From the NCBI RefSeq assembly GCF_038719015.1, contig NZ_CP152276.1, forward strand, positions 4,419,501-4,483,500: a stretch of DNA of 64,000 nt, read 5' to 3'. Under the pieces are notes generated by a model. That model was not told where the DNA came from. It worked only from the letters and a program-made list of their open reading frames with translations, and did not search any database. Below, in pieces: positions 8,026 to 17,291 of this stretch. Origin of the DNA: Nguyenibacter vanlangensis (GTDB taxonomy: Bacteria > Pseudomonadota > Alphaproteobacteria > Acetobacterales > Acetobacteraceae). The position numbers and the translations under genes are program-made. How positions within the stretch are numbered: the stretch's first letter is position 1; each line of letters opens with the position of its first letter.

Positions 8026-9411
8026 CTAGACCTTCGACCGCATGTCGATGATCGCCCGGCGGCGCAAATCGCGGTCCAACTGCCGCGATGCCTGCTCGAC
8101 CCGCTCGTTCAGCAACTGGTCGGCAATCTCGCTGGGCGTCTGCTGGGCGAAATTCTTCTGCTGGCGCGCACAGATCATCAGCACGTCGATCCCGTCGGTG
8201 GACACCAGCGGATGGCTGGCCTGCCCCACGGGCAGGTTGGCCAGGACCTGCTGCATCTGCGGGTTCACACGCTCCAGTTGCACATCGCCCGGATTGGCCG
8301 CGCGCTTGTCGCCATATTTATGGTTCATCGCCTCCAGCTCGGCACAGGAATGCACGGTCGCCGAAATCTGCTGCGCCTCCTTCAGCATCTGCTTCTGCTG
8401 GTCGGTCGGGTTGTGCGGGTCCAGCGCGCTGGTGAAGGGCAGGAACGCCTGGCGCAGCGAAACCAGCGTGCCCATCTGGTGGCCGATGACCCGCCGCCCG
8501 CTCAGCGTCGCGATGACATAGCCGCCCGCCACGCGGATCGGGTTGGAAATGGCGCCGATCGGCATCTGCCGCGCCACCGCCACGACCTCGGGGTCCAGGC
8601 TGTCTTCCTGCATCCACCCCATCATCCCGCCTTCCAGCGCAGTCTGGTTCTGCGAGAACTGGGCGGCGACGATGGCGAACGGCGCGCCGTTGCGCAGTTC
8701 CTGGATGATGGTCTGGGTGAATTTCAGCTCGTCTTCCGAATGGCGCGGGTCATCCACCGGAATGAAGATCTCGCTGATCAGATATTGTGGCTTGCCGTCC
8801 TCCTGCCGCAGCGCCGCGTCGCGCTGCGCGATCTCGGCGGCCGTGATGCGCGCGCGCGATCCCATCTCCTCGCGCAGCACCTGGGTCCAGCCCAGTTGCA
8901 CGCGGATCTGGTCGATCAGCGTGGTCAGCGAAATCCCATCCTGGGCCAGCCGGTCGCGCAATGCGTTGTGCGGCATGCCGTTGCGGCGCTCGATATCGCC
9001 GATCGCCGCCGCGATCTGCTCGGGCGGCACGTTGATATGGCGCGACAGCATCTCCGCCTGGCGCAGCCGCTCGTCGATCAATTGCCGGACGATCTGCGGG
9101 CGCAGCCGCGCCATCACGTCCTCGCTCAGGTTCAGCCCGGCCGACAGCGCGAACAGCCGCCCGCGATTATCGACGTCCCGGCGCGTCAGCACCGTGCCGT
9201 TGATGACGGCGATGATCGAATCCTGGTCGACCGCGGCCGGCGCGGCCGCCGCGACGGGGGCCGCCGGCTTCGCATGATGGGCGGCCAGCGCCGTCCCGGC
9301 GGCGCAGCCCACCAGCCCGGCAGCCAGCACCCTGGCCAGGATCGTCGAGGAAAGAACGGTCTTCTGGGGGCGTCGCATGGGGCTCGGTCTCTTACGCATC
9401 GGGTCAGCCAT
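8026..9411 (-). CDS. surA: Periplasmic peptidyl-prolyl isomerase/chaperone SurA
   Basis: About 461 residues from the ATG at 9411. SurA escorts outer-membrane proteins, including LptD, through the periplasm. The N-terminus is basic and is followed by a hydrophobic signal segment ending near GTALAAH. The SurA_N domain contains IAVINGTVLTRRDVDNR, and a parvulin domain follows (about residues 200-300) with EDELKFTQTIIQEL, QFSQNQTALEGGMMGWM and ISNPIRVAGGYVI. The start overlaps the lptD stop by 8 bases, which indicates translational coupling. The C-terminal part after the parvulin domain is less conserved. Confidence 0.9.
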   Translation of the reverse strand: MADPMRKRPSPMRRPQKTVLSSTILARVLAAGLVGCAAGTALAAHHAKPAAPVAAAAPAAVDQDSIIAVINGTVLTRRDVDNRGRLFALSAGLNLSEDVMARLRPQIVRQLIDERLRQAEMLSRHINVPPEQIAAAIGDIERRNGMPHNALRDRLAQDGISLTTLIDQIRVQLGWTQVLREEMGSRARITAAEIAQRDAALRQEDGKPQYLISEIFIPVDDPRHSEDELKFTQTIIQELRNGAPFAIVAAQFSQNQTALEGGMMGWMQEDSLDPEVVAVARQMPIGAISNPIRVAGGYVIATLSGRRVIGHQMGTLVSLRQAFLPFTSALDPHNPTDQQKQMLKEAQQISATVHSCAELEAMNHKYGDKRAANPGDVQLERVNPQMQQVLANLPVGQASHPLVSTDGIDVLMICARQQKNFAQQTPSEIADQLLNERVEQASRQLDRDLRRRAIIDMRSKV

Positions 9412-11767
9412 GGATACCAAAGGCACCGATCGTCTTGAAGGTCAGGGTGAACATGATGGTCGAATTGCGCTGCTGGCCGCCGATCGAGGTATATTGTTTG
9501 ACATACATGATGTTGAAGCCGAAGCAGTCGTTCTGGTACCCGGCATTGCCGCCCATGGCGACGAATTGCTCGCGCGACAGGCTGCGCCGCACGAAACCCG
9601 ACACGTGATAGGCCGCCCAGTTGGCCGACGCCCCCATCGTCAGTTCGTTGGTCTTGACGTAATAGGCCGCCGGCGGGCTGCCCGTCTGGACGTTGGTGGC
9701 ATAATAGTAATAGGGCGTCACCGGTTCATAGACATAGCCCCCGGTCACATGGAAATGCGTCAGCCCGGTGCTCAGCAGCGCGTCGCCGAAATCGACCCGC
9801 TTGGCATAGGGGTCCACCCGCACGCGCCCGGTGAAATCGACGAAACGGTTCGGCGCCAGCCGCGCCCGCGCCACCACGTCGGACAGATGGTGGCTCAACC
9901 CCGAATAGGGGATGCGGTTCCGGTCGATATGCTCCTGGACGCTCTCGCCGACCAGCGTGTCGATTTCATGGCCGTTCCAGGTCCAGTTGCCATGCAGCCC
10001 GAAATTGCCGCGCAGCCCGCCATCCAGCCGGTCCGTGCCGGCATAGCGGTTCAGCGAGAACAGCGTCGAATCCGTCAGCTCATAGGCCAGGCTGTCTTCG
10101 TTGGGCATGTTGCGCGTGCGGCTGTTGCCGCTGTTGGGCGCCGCGATCACCTGGGCGATCGGCTCCAGGATCTGCGTGCCCCTTCCCTTGGCGAAGGTCC
10201 GCAGGAACGGCCAGTTCATCCGCAGCGCCATGGTCGGCAGGGCCTGCCCGCTGGTGGCCGATCGTTTGGTCAGGCCGTACAGCGGCTGCTCGTTCAGGTC
10301 GGTCGCCTGGTACAGCGTCGAATCCAGGCGCAGCGTCAGCTTCCACAACTGCCCCAGCCGGTTATGGAACGGCCGGTCCCAGTTCAGCGCCAACTGGCCC
10401 CGCTGGTCGCTCACGCCGACGGTGCGAAAGACGTAGAAATCGGTCGTATCCACCGACAGCCGCCCGCCCAGCGCATCGGGCTGCCCGAAATAGCTGTAGG
10501 TAAAGCGCGGCAGCACCCACGGAAGCTGGTTGTTGTTGATGGTGCCCTGGTTCAGGCCCTGATAGGCCTGGGCGTCCACGCGGGCATAGGCCCCGGTCCC
10601 GAACCCTTCCAGATAGACGTTCGAGGCCAGCGTCTCCTGGCCATACCCGGTCACGCGGTAATCGCGCATATAGTTCGCGGACGTCGCCAGGTTGATATTG
10701 GCGCCCGTCCGCCATTCGCGCGAGATCGATGCCTGGGCCTGCGCGAAGACGAAGCCCTGGATGCCGTGGTCGTTGGTCGATCCGGTGGTGTTGCCGAACG
10801 TGTTGACGAACGCGCCCTCGCGGTGCGTGTCATAGGCCAGCCCGGCCAGGATGTTCAGCGTGCCGAAATTCAGCGCGTTGCGGTACTGGCTGCTGACCTG
10901 CGGCCCGGTCCGGGTCGACAGCAGGGCCTGGATCGTCATGTCCGACTGCCCGTCGATCACCCAGTAATACGGGATGGTGGCATAGCTTCCCAGATACCGG
11001 TCATAAGGCGTCAGCCCCGGCGTCAGAAAGCCGCTCTGCCGCTTCACCGACGGATCGGACATCGAAAAGACGGGCAGGTACATGACCGGAATGCCCAGCA
11101 TGTCGATATAGGCGTCGCGGAACTCGATGCGCTTGTGCTCGGTATCGTCGATCGCGTCATAGGCCCGCAACTGCCAGAAGGGCGGGCGCTCGGGGTGCTT
11201 GGCGCAGATCGCGCACGCCGTATAGACCGCCCGCGCCAGGTCGTTGACCTTCGCGTCCGTGCGGCGCATGCCGTTGGCGGCCAGCTTGGCGTTCTCGCTC
11301 ATCAGGGCGTGCACGCGGGTCATGATGCCATTGCGCATCCCGCCGCTCAGCTCGGCATAGTCGCTGAACAGCACGGTGCCGTCGGGCTGGACCAGCGCGA
11401 CATTGCCCTTCGCCGCCGCGAGGCCGGTATTGCGGTCATAGGTCACGGTGTCGGCGCGCAGCACGTGGTCGTTCTGCCAGATCTGCACATTGCCCGACCA
11501 GGTGACGATCCCGTTGGCGTTGTCGTACGTCACCTTGTCCGCCTGGAACGTCACCGGCTCGTTGCCCGAGGCCGGCGCGCCCGTCTGGACCTGGATCGGC
11601 TTGGTCGATATCGCCTGCGCATGGGCGCGATGGACCTGGATCGCCGCGCCCAGCAGGGTGCTGCCCAGCATCGTGGCGGTCAGCAGGGTTCCGCGCGCCT
11701 GCGCATGCCGGCCCGCAACGGGGCCCATAAGGCGGACTGACGGGCGGCGGGATATCGGGTTCGGCAT
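9404..11767 (-). CDS. lptD: LPS-assembly protein LptD
   Basis: 787 residues. LptD is the outer-membrane barrel that inserts lipopolysaccharide into the outer leaflet. After a signal segment (LLTATMLGSTLLGAAIQV to about AHA) comes an OstA-like jellyroll, seen in FQADKVTYDNANGIVTWSGN and VLRADTVTYDRNTG. The large barrel domain follows, with the conserved TPGLTPYDRYLGSY region and C-terminal aromatic strands. Cysteines at YTACAICAKH and NDCFGFN could form the disulfides needed for function (inference). The start overlaps the lptG stop by one base, and the 3' end overlaps surA. Confidence 0.93.
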   Translation of the reverse strand: MPNPISRRPSVRLMGPVAGRHAQARGTLLTATMLGSTLLGAAIQVHRAHAQAISTKPIQVQTGAPASGNEPVTFQADKVTYDNANGIVTWSGNVQIWQNDHVLRADTVTYDRNTGLAAAKGNVALVQPDGTVLFSDYAELSGGMRNGIMTRVHALMSENAKLAANGMRRTDAKVNDLARAVYTACAICAKHPERPPFWQLRAYDAIDDTEHKRIEFRDAYIDMLGIPVMYLPVFSMSDPSVKRQSGFLTPGLTPYDRYLGSYATIPYYWVIDGQSDMTIQALLSTRTGPQVSSQYRNALNFGTLNILAGLAYDTHREGAFVNTFGNTTGSTNDHGIQGFVFAQAQASISREWRTGANINLATSANYMRDYRVTGYGQETLASNVYLEGFGTGAYARVDAQAYQGLNQGTINNNQLPWVLPRFTYSYFGQPDALGGRLSVDTTDFYVFRTVGVSDQRGQLALNWDRPFHNRLGQLWKLTLRLDSTLYQATDLNEQPLYGLTKRSATSGQALPTMALRMNWPFLRTFAKGRGTQILEPIAQVIAAPNSGNSRTRNMPNEDSLAYELTDSTLFSLNRYAGTDRLDGGLRGNFGLHGNWTWNGHEIDTLVGESVQEHIDRNRIPYSGLSHHLSDVVARARLAPNRFVDFTGRVRVDPYAKRVDFGDALLSTGLTHFHVTGGYVYEPVTPYYYYATNVQTGSPPAAYYVKTNELTMGASANWAAYHVSGFVRRSLSREQFVAMGGNAGYQNDCFGFNIMYVKQYTSIGGQQRNSTIMFTLTFKTIGAFGIHG

Positions 11768-12879
11768 TATCCGTCTTCTAGATGAAGCAGAAGCGACACT
11801 GCAAGGCACAGCCCGGCCCCCGTCGGCGCCCAGGCCGCCAGAAGCGGCGGCATGGCACCCGATTCGCCGAACTGCGCCGCGACCTTCGAGATCGTGAACA
11901 GCGCGAACCCCGCGGCGACGCCGCCGCCTATCATTCGCGCCACCCCGCCGCGCCGGGTCGGGCGCATCGAAAACCCCGCCGCGACCAGCGCCATCGTGCC
12001 GGCCAGGATCGGCAGGGTCAGCAGCGACTGGAAATGCAGCCTGTGCCGGATGGACGAAAACCCCGACCGGTCCAGCAGCGCGATGAATCCCGGCAGCGCC
12101 CATACCGACAGCGTGTCGGGCGAGGCGAAGCTCTCCTGCACCCGCGCCACCGTCAGGTCGGTCGCCATCACGAAGCGCCCCACCGGCTGCGGCAGATGGT
12201 CCGCCCGGATCGTCCGCGCATCCTCCAGCACCCACACCCCGCGGCCCAGGCGCCCGCGCGGCGCCTCCACGCGTAGGATCATATGGTCGGTATCGTCCAG
12301 CCGGAAGACGCTGACCCCGCTGATCTCCAGCACGCCCGCCTGCACGTGCACGCCGCGCGCATGCAGGATGGCGACCCCGTGCGGCGCCAGGCCGGTATCC
12401 GCCTGGCGGATCCACAGCGCCCCGCCCGACAGGTCCAGCGGCCCGCCGCCGCTGCGCAGATAGACATTGTCCAGCGTCTCCGCCCGCCGGTACATCAGCG
12501 ACGACAGCGGCGACAGCGCGGCCGTCGCCAGCCCGCCGATCAGCAGCGCGCAGGCCAGCGGCCCGGTCAGGAACTGCCAGGCCGAAATCCCCGCCGCGCG
12601 CGCCACGATCAGCTCGGACGACCGCGTCAGCCGCCAGAAACACACGATCCCGCCCAGCAGCACCCCGAACGGCAGGATCTCGATCATGAAATACGGGACA
12701 TGCAGCCCCGCGATCTCGCTGACCAGGCTGGTCGGCACGTTCGGCCGCGTCGCCGCCCGCCGGAGCAGGTCGATGAAATCGAACAGCGAGACCAGCCCCG
12801 TCAGCGACAGCACCATCGCCATCACCGCCAGCGTGAATTGCCGCGCGATATAGAAGGACAGTGTGACGGAAACGGTCAT
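11767..12879 (-). CDS. lptG: LPS export ABC transporter permease LptG
   Basis: About 370 residues, YjgP/YjgQ family. With LptF it forms the inner-membrane channel of the LptB2FG exporter that extracts lipopolysaccharide. The N-terminus SFYIARQFTLAVMAMVLSL begins the first membrane helices, a periplasmic beta-jellyroll lies mid-protein, and three C-terminal helices follow, including LPILAGTMALVAAGFSMRPT. The start ATG at 12879 overlaps the lptF stop in an ATGA arrangement. lptB is not in the window. Confidence 0.9.
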   Translation of the reverse strand: MTVSVTLSFYIARQFTLAVMAMVLSLTGLVSLFDFIDLLRRAATRPNVPTSLVSEIAGLHVPYFMIEILPFGVLLGGIVCFWRLTRSSELIVARAAGISAWQFLTGPLACALLIGGLATAALSPLSSLMYRRAETLDNVYLRSGGGPLDLSGGALWIRQADTGLAPHGVAILHARGVHVQAGVLEISGVSVFRLDDTDHMILRVEAPRGRLGRGVWVLEDARTIRADHLPQPVGRFVMATDLTVARVQESFASPDTLSVWALPGFIALLDRSGFSSIRHRLHFQSLLTLPILAGTMALVAAGFSMRPTRRGGVARMIGGGVAAGFALFTISKVAAQFGESGAMPPLLAAWAPTGAGLCLAVSLLLHLEDG

Positions 12880-14069
12880 GGGCGCGCCGGCTCCGCCGGA
12901 AGCGGCCCCGCGCCCCGCGCATCGGGCCCGCTCGCACCGCGCTGCCGCAATTCCGGCACGAACAGCAGCGCCGCACAGATCAGCCCCGGCAGGATCGCCT
13001 CGATCCACATCAGCGGCACCAGCGCGATATTCCGCCCCGCCAGGTTCTGCACCAGCAGGCTCAGCGCCAGCAGCCCCACCACGCTCATGATCGCCACCGC
13101 CGGGCGGATGATGTTGCCATGGCGCGAGAACGCGCCGCGCAGCACGCTGACCAGCCCGATCATCGCGAACGAGAAGGCGGTGAACGGCGCCGTCAGCCGC
13201 CGCCACGCCTCGACCGCGAACTTGCCCCGGTCCCGGGGCGCGACCACGCGGGGGTCGGGATGCAGCAATTCGCGCAGCGACATCTCCGCCGCGTCGCGAT
13301 AGCGCGCCTGGTCCCCATGCCCCGACGTCAGGTCGATCGTGTTGCGGTCGAAGGTCAGCACGTTCAGCCGCCCGGTCCGGCGGTCGATTTCCTGCCGCGA
13401 CCCGTCGAACAGCACCACGCGCGGCTGCTCGCCCACCACCAGCATCACCCCGCGCTCGGCCAGGATGGTCGACGGGTTGTCGGGCTGGCGGTCGTCCTCG
13501 ACCAGGATGCCGTGCAGGGTCCCGTCATGGTCGCGGCTGCGCACATAGACGGTCATCGTGTCCGACACGGGGGTGAACACTCCCTCCTGCAGCAGGAAGG
13601 CCGCCATCCGGTTGCGGATCTGGAACTCGTATTGCTTGAAGGCATGGAACGACATCGGCACGATCCACAGATTCAGGACCATGCAGGACGCGACCGACAA
13701 TCCCGCGCACAGCAGCCCCGGCCGCGCGATGAAGAACGGCGACAGCCCCGCCGCCCGCATCACCGTCAATTCCCGGTCTCCCGCCAGCCGCTGATACACG
13801 AACTGCACGACCACGAAGGTCGTGATCGGCAGGATCACCGCCACGAAGGACGGCACCAGCATGCTGGTCAGCTCGACGAACACCCGCAGCGACAGGCCGC
13901 GCTCGACCACCAGCGACACGAAATGCAACGATTGCGTCAGCCAGATCAGCGCCGCCAGGCCGCCGGTCGTCGCCACCAGCGCCGCCAGCAACTGCCGCAG
14001 GACATAGCGGTCCAGCATCGGCAGCCGCGATCGCGGCGACGGACGGTCTTGGGGCGGGACGATCGACAT
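12876..14069 (-). CDS. lptF: LPS export ABC transporter permease LptF
   Basis: About 397 residues, YjgP/YjgQ family, partner of LptG. It starts with MLDRYVLRQLLAALVATTGG, followed by transmembrane helices such as SMLVPSFVAVILPITTFVVV, a coupling segment ELTVMRAAGLSP and a periplasmic domain. C-terminal helices contain FSFAMIGLVSVLRGAFSRHG. The start at 14069 is chosen because the conserved family N-terminus begins about 15 residues later and the open frame upstream is low-complexity repeat. It is the first gene of the lptF-lptG-lptD-surA-rsmA run. Confidence 0.9.
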   Translation of the reverse strand: MSIVPPQDRPSPRSRLPMLDRYVLRQLLAALVATTGGLAALIWLTQSLHFVSLVVERGLSLRVFVELTSMLVPSFVAVILPITTFVVVQFVYQRLAGDRELTVMRAAGLSPFFIARPGLLCAGLSVASCMVLNLWIVPMSFHAFKQYEFQIRNRMAAFLLQEGVFTPVSDTMTVYVRSRDHDGTLHGILVEDDRQPDNPSTILAERGVMLVVGEQPRVVLFDGSRQEIDRRTGRLNVLTFDRNTIDLTSGHGDQARYRDAAEMSLRELLHPDPRVVAPRDRGKFAVEAWRRLTAPFTAFSFAMIGLVSVLRGAFSRHGNIIRPAVAIMSVVGLLALSLLVQNLAGRNIALVPLMWIEAILPGLICAALLFVPELRQRGASGPDARGAGPLPAEPARP

Positions 14070-14115
14070 AGGGCTGTGTAGCTCCCCCCGCGCCTCGGCG
14101 CCAGAGCCGGTCGTA

Positions 14116-14205
14116 ACCCCGCCGGCCGTCACCCCGCCGGCCGTCCGGCCCGTCATCCCGGTCGCCCTCCCGATGGTCACTCCGATCGTCACCCCGATCG
14201 TCAGG
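14116..14205. repeat. Short tandem duplications between lptF and the FAD oxidase
   Basis: Two exact copies of ACCCCGCCGGCCGTC occupy 14116-14145. Further down, CCGATCGTC is repeated within 14183-14202, ending at the stop region of the FAD-linked oxidase. The 131-base gap before lptF consists largely of these repeats and otherwise shows no gene. Confidence 0.7.
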
Positions 14206-15646
14206 CGGGCGGGAAGATCGCATCCGGGTTCATCAGTCCGGCGGGATCGATCGCCCGCTTGATCCGCCGCATGGTCTCCAGTTCGGCGCCGCCGCGCCAC
14301 GCGGGCATCATATAGGGCTTCAGCCGCCCGACCCCGTGTTCCGCCGAGAACGATCCGTCCAGGTCGCGCACGACCGCCGCGACCGCATCCATGATCGCAT
14401 GGTCTTGCGCCAGGAACGCGGCCGGGTCCATGCCCTCCGGCTGGACCAGGTTGAAATGGATGTTCCCGTCGCCGATATGGCCGAACGGCGCGGGCCGAAT
14501 CCCCGGGATCAGCGCCGCGCACGCGGCACTCGCCCGTTCGATCAGCGCGGGCACCTTCGACACCGGCACCGACACGTCGTTCTTCACGCTGGCCCCGGCC
14601 CGGCGCTGGGCCTCGGCATGTTCCTCGCGCAGCTTCCACAGCGCCAGGCGCTGGGTCTCGCTCTCGGCGATCACCGCGTCGCTGACGGTCCCCGCCTCGA
14701 ACGCGCCGCCCAGCACCGCCTCCAGCGCCGCGCGCAGATCGGCGTCCCGGCGCGGTGTCGCCAGTTCCACCAGCACATAGGCCGGCGCCGGCTCCGCCAG
14801 CGGCAGGCTCGCCCCGGGCACCAGCCGCGTCACCAGTTCCATCCCCGCGCCCGACATATATTCGAATGCCTGGATCAGCGCCGGGTCCTGGTCGCGAAAC
14901 GCGGCGAACAGCGCCAGCGCCGCATCCGCGTCGGCCACCGCGCACAGGGCGGCCTCGACCGCCCGCGGCTGCGGCTGCAACTGCAGGATCGCGGCGGTGA
15001 TAAAGCCCAGCGTCCCCTCCGCCCCCACGAACAGATGCCGCAGGGCATAGCCGGTATTGTCCTTGCGCAGCCGGCGCAGCCCATGGAACACGCCGCCATC
15101 CGGCAGCACCGCCTCCAGCCCCAGCACCAGTTCGCGCGCATTGCCATAGCGCACGGTGTTGTTGCCGCCGGCATTGGTGGCCAGCACGCCCCCGATCTGC
15201 GCCGATCCTTCCGACGAAATCGACAGCGGCAGCAGCATCCCCGCCGCGCGGGCGGCATCCTGCGCCGCCTTCAGCGTGACCCCGGCCTCGACCTCCATCG
15301 TCTGGTCCACCGGATCGATCCGCCGGATGCGGTTCATCCGCGACAGGCAGATCACGACCTCACGCCCGCTCTCGTCGGGCGTCGCCCCGCCCACCATGCT
15401 GGTATTGCCGCCCTGCGGCACCATCGCGACGCCCGCTTCGGCGCACATCGCCACGACGGCGGCCAGTGCGGCGCTGTCCGCCGGGCGCAGCACGGCGGCG
15501 GCGCGCCCCCGATACAGCGCGCGCCAATCGGTGCAGTACGGCGCGACATCCGCCTCGGCGGTCAGCATGCCGGACGGACCCAGCAGCGCGCCCAGACGGT
15601 GCAGCAGCGCGGCGGACGGGGCGTTGGGCAGCGAACGGTCGGTCAT
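14201..15646 (-). CDS. FAD-linked oxidase, D-2-hydroxyacid dehydrogenase/GlcD type
   Basis: 481 residues. It is a VAO-type flavoprotein resembling GlcD, D-lactate and D-2-hydroxyglutarate dehydrogenases, which oxidise 2-hydroxyacids to 2-oxoacids. The FAD-binding domain has VPQGGNTSMVGGATPD near residue 80, SSEGSAQIGGVLATNAGG near 145 and FVGAEGTLGFITAA near 210. The FAD-oxidase C domain shows the metal-ligand motif GHIGDGNIHFNL near 395 and EHGVGRLK near 450. No fused Fe-S domain is present. The exact substrate cannot be told from the sequence; D-2-hydroxyglutarate or D-lactate are likely candidates. Confidence 0.88.
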   Translation of the reverse strand: MTDRSLPNAPSAALLHRLGALLGPSGMLTAEADVAPYCTDWRALYRGRAAAVLRPADSAALAAVVAMCAEAGVAMVPQGGNTSMVGGATPDESGREVVICLSRMNRIRRIDPVDQTMEVEAGVTLKAAQDAARAAGMLLPLSISSEGSAQIGGVLATNAGGNNTVRYGNARELVLGLEAVLPDGGVFHGLRRLRKDNTGYALRHLFVGAEGTLGFITAAILQLQPQPRAVEAALCAVADADAALALFAAFRDQDPALIQAFEYMSGAGMELVTRLVPGASLPLAEPAPAYVLVELATPRRDADLRAALEAVLGGAFEAGTVSDAVIAESETQRLALWKLREEHAEAQRRAGASVKNDVSVPVSKVPALIERASAACAALIPGIRPAPFGHIGDGNIHFNLVQPEGMDPAAFLAQDHAIMDAVAAVVRDLDGSFSAEHGVGRLKPYMMPAWRGGAELETMRRIKRAIDPAGLMNPDAIFPPA

Positions 15647-15721
15647 GGCAATCGGGATTCCGGTGGTCTGGGGCAGGGGGCTGGGCCAGAGAGGGCGATG
15701 GTTTGGCGGGGGGCGCGGGGG

Positions 15722-16255
15722 TCAGTCCGCCGCCACGGCCCGGTCGGGCAGGGCGGGCAGGTTCAGCACGTGCAGCATCTCGGTGCCGGCTATGCCGGCC
15801 AGCGCGCCGATCGCGAACGCCAGGGCCACCGCCGCCCGGCGCGGCGCCGCCGGGCGCGCCTGCATCATCGACAGCGCCGCCTGGCTCTCCGCCCGCGCCT
15901 GCTGCGTCAGGTACAGTTGCGAGCGCAGTTCCTCGTTGCGGGCCCGCGCGCTGCGCAGATCCAGGTCCAGCTTGTTCAGGCTCTCGGTCAGTTGCGAAAT
16001 CCGCGCCCGCGCCGCCTGCATCTCCTGCGCCCCGGCGCCGCGCGGCGCGCGGGGGCGCGGCTGGGCGCGGGCCGGCGGGTTCGGCGCGATCGCGGTGAAC
16101 AGGTTCTTCAGCGCCCCGCCGGTCGTGCCGTTGCGCCGCGCCCGGTTGCGGATCGCCTCCAGCGCGTTCGCCGACTGTCCCGGCTGGTCCTCCAGGACCA
16201 AGGCCAGGATGTCCGACAGGATCTTCAGTTCCTTGGGGTCGAGTTTGTCGCTCAT
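15722..16255 (-). CDS. Hypothetical protein with coiled coil and C-terminal membrane helix
   Basis: About 177 residues from the ATG at 16255. The N-terminus (DPKELKILSDILALVLED) is helical, followed by a basic Pro/Arg-rich linker. A long coiled coil covers roughly residues 80-130 (ARARISQLTESLNKLDLDLR). A C-terminal hydrophobic stretch, VALAFAIGALAGIAG, could anchor it in the membrane. It ends in a short acidic tail and lies 19 bases after tsaC, probably in the same transcript. I do not recognise a family. Confidence 0.6.
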   Translation of the reverse strand: MSDKLDPKELKILSDILALVLEDQPGQSANALEAIRNRARRNGTTGGALKNLFTAIAPNPPARAQPRPRAPRGAGAQEMQAARARISQLTESLNKLDLDLRSARARNEELRSQLYLTQQARAESQAALSMMQARPAAPRRAAVALAFAIGALAGIAGTEMLHVLNLPALPDRAVAAD

Positions 16256-16274
16256 GGATGCTGCGCGCGATCCC

Positions 16275-17246
16275 TCAGCCCGGCCGGGGCGACGCCGCCC
16301 GGCGCAGCCGGTCGCGAATGGCCAGGCCCAGCCCGGTACGCGGGATCGGCATCGCGGCAATCCGCGCCAGCCCGCGCCGCGCTCCCTCGCTGTCCAGGAA
16401 ACGCAACCCCGCGAACAGCCGCGACGCCGCCTCGTCCAGATGCCCCTCGGGGCTCAGGTTCCAGGTCAGCCCCCCGCCCGGCAGCGCCGGGCCGAAGGCC
16501 AGCAGCGCCTCGTCCGGCGCGACCTCCGTGGCATCCAGCCGCACCGTCAGGCCCGGCGCGTAATGCGACGCCAGCCGCCCGGGCGCGGCCGGCAGCGTGT
16601 CGGCATAATCGTCGGGATGCGAGACCGGGCCGCAGATCTCCGCCAGCGCCTCGACGGTCACGCCGCCCGGACGCAGCAGCACCGGCGAATCGCCGGTCAG
16701 GTCCAGCACCGTGCTCTCCACGCCGACGGGGCAGGGGCCGGAATCCAGCACCGCGTCGATCCGCCCGCTCAGGCCCCGCAGCACGTGATAGGCATCCGAC
16801 GGGCTGACCTTGCCCGACAGGTTGGCCGACGGCGCCGCCACCGGCCGCCCCACGGCGCGCAGCAGCGCCGTCGTCACCGCGCCGCGCGGCACGCGCACCG
16901 CCACCGACGGCAGGCCGGCCGCCGCCAGGTCCGAAATCGTGCAGCCCGGCCGGCGCGGCAGCACCAGCGTCAGCGGCCCCGGCCAGAACCGCTCGGCCAG
17001 CCGGCGCGCCAGCTCGTCCGGCGCCGCCTCGGCGAAGGCGGACTCGGCATCGGGGAAATGGCTGATCAGCGGGTTGAAGCGCGGCCGTTCCTTGGCCGCG
17101 AAAATCCGCGCGACCGCGACGTCGCTGGTGGCGTCCGCCCCCAGGCCATAGACGGTCTCGGTCCCGAACGCCACCAGGCCGCCCGCGCGCAGCAGGGCCG
17201 CCGCCCGGGCGATCCCGGCGTCATTTGCTTCCAGGCGTTCCGTCAT
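16275..17246 (-). CDS. tsaC: L-threonylcarbamoyladenylate synthase (Sua5/TsaC type)
   Basis: 323 residues, the long Sua5 form with an N-terminal YrdC domain and a C-terminal extension. It makes threonylcarbamoyl-AMP from threonine, bicarbonate and ATP for the t6A37 modification of ANN-decoding tRNAs. Marks are LVAFGTETVYGLGADA near residue 30, KERPRFNPLISH near 55, and SANLSGKVSP near 145. The C-terminal Sua5 region starts near the linker LRPGGVTVEAL and contains SHYAPGL. It lies 45 bases downstream of cysQ. Confidence 0.92.
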   Translation of the reverse strand: MTERLEANDAGIARAAALLRAGGLVAFGTETVYGLGADATSDVAVARIFAAKERPRFNPLISHFPDAESAFAEAAPDELARRLAERFWPGPLTLVLPRRPGCTISDLAAAGLPSVAVRVPRGAVTTALLRAVGRPVAAPSANLSGKVSPSDAYHVLRGLSGRIDAVLDSGPCPVGVESTVLDLTGDSPVLLRPGGVTVEALAEICGPVSHPDDYADTLPAAPGRLASHYAPGLTVRLDATEVAPDEALLAFGPALPGGGLTWNLSPEGHLDEAASRLFAGLRFLDSEGARRGLARIAAMPIPRTGLGLAIRDRLRRAASPRPG

Positions 17247-17291
17247 GTCCGCGCCATCCGCTCCCTTCCGCCGGATGATAATCCCAATCGC

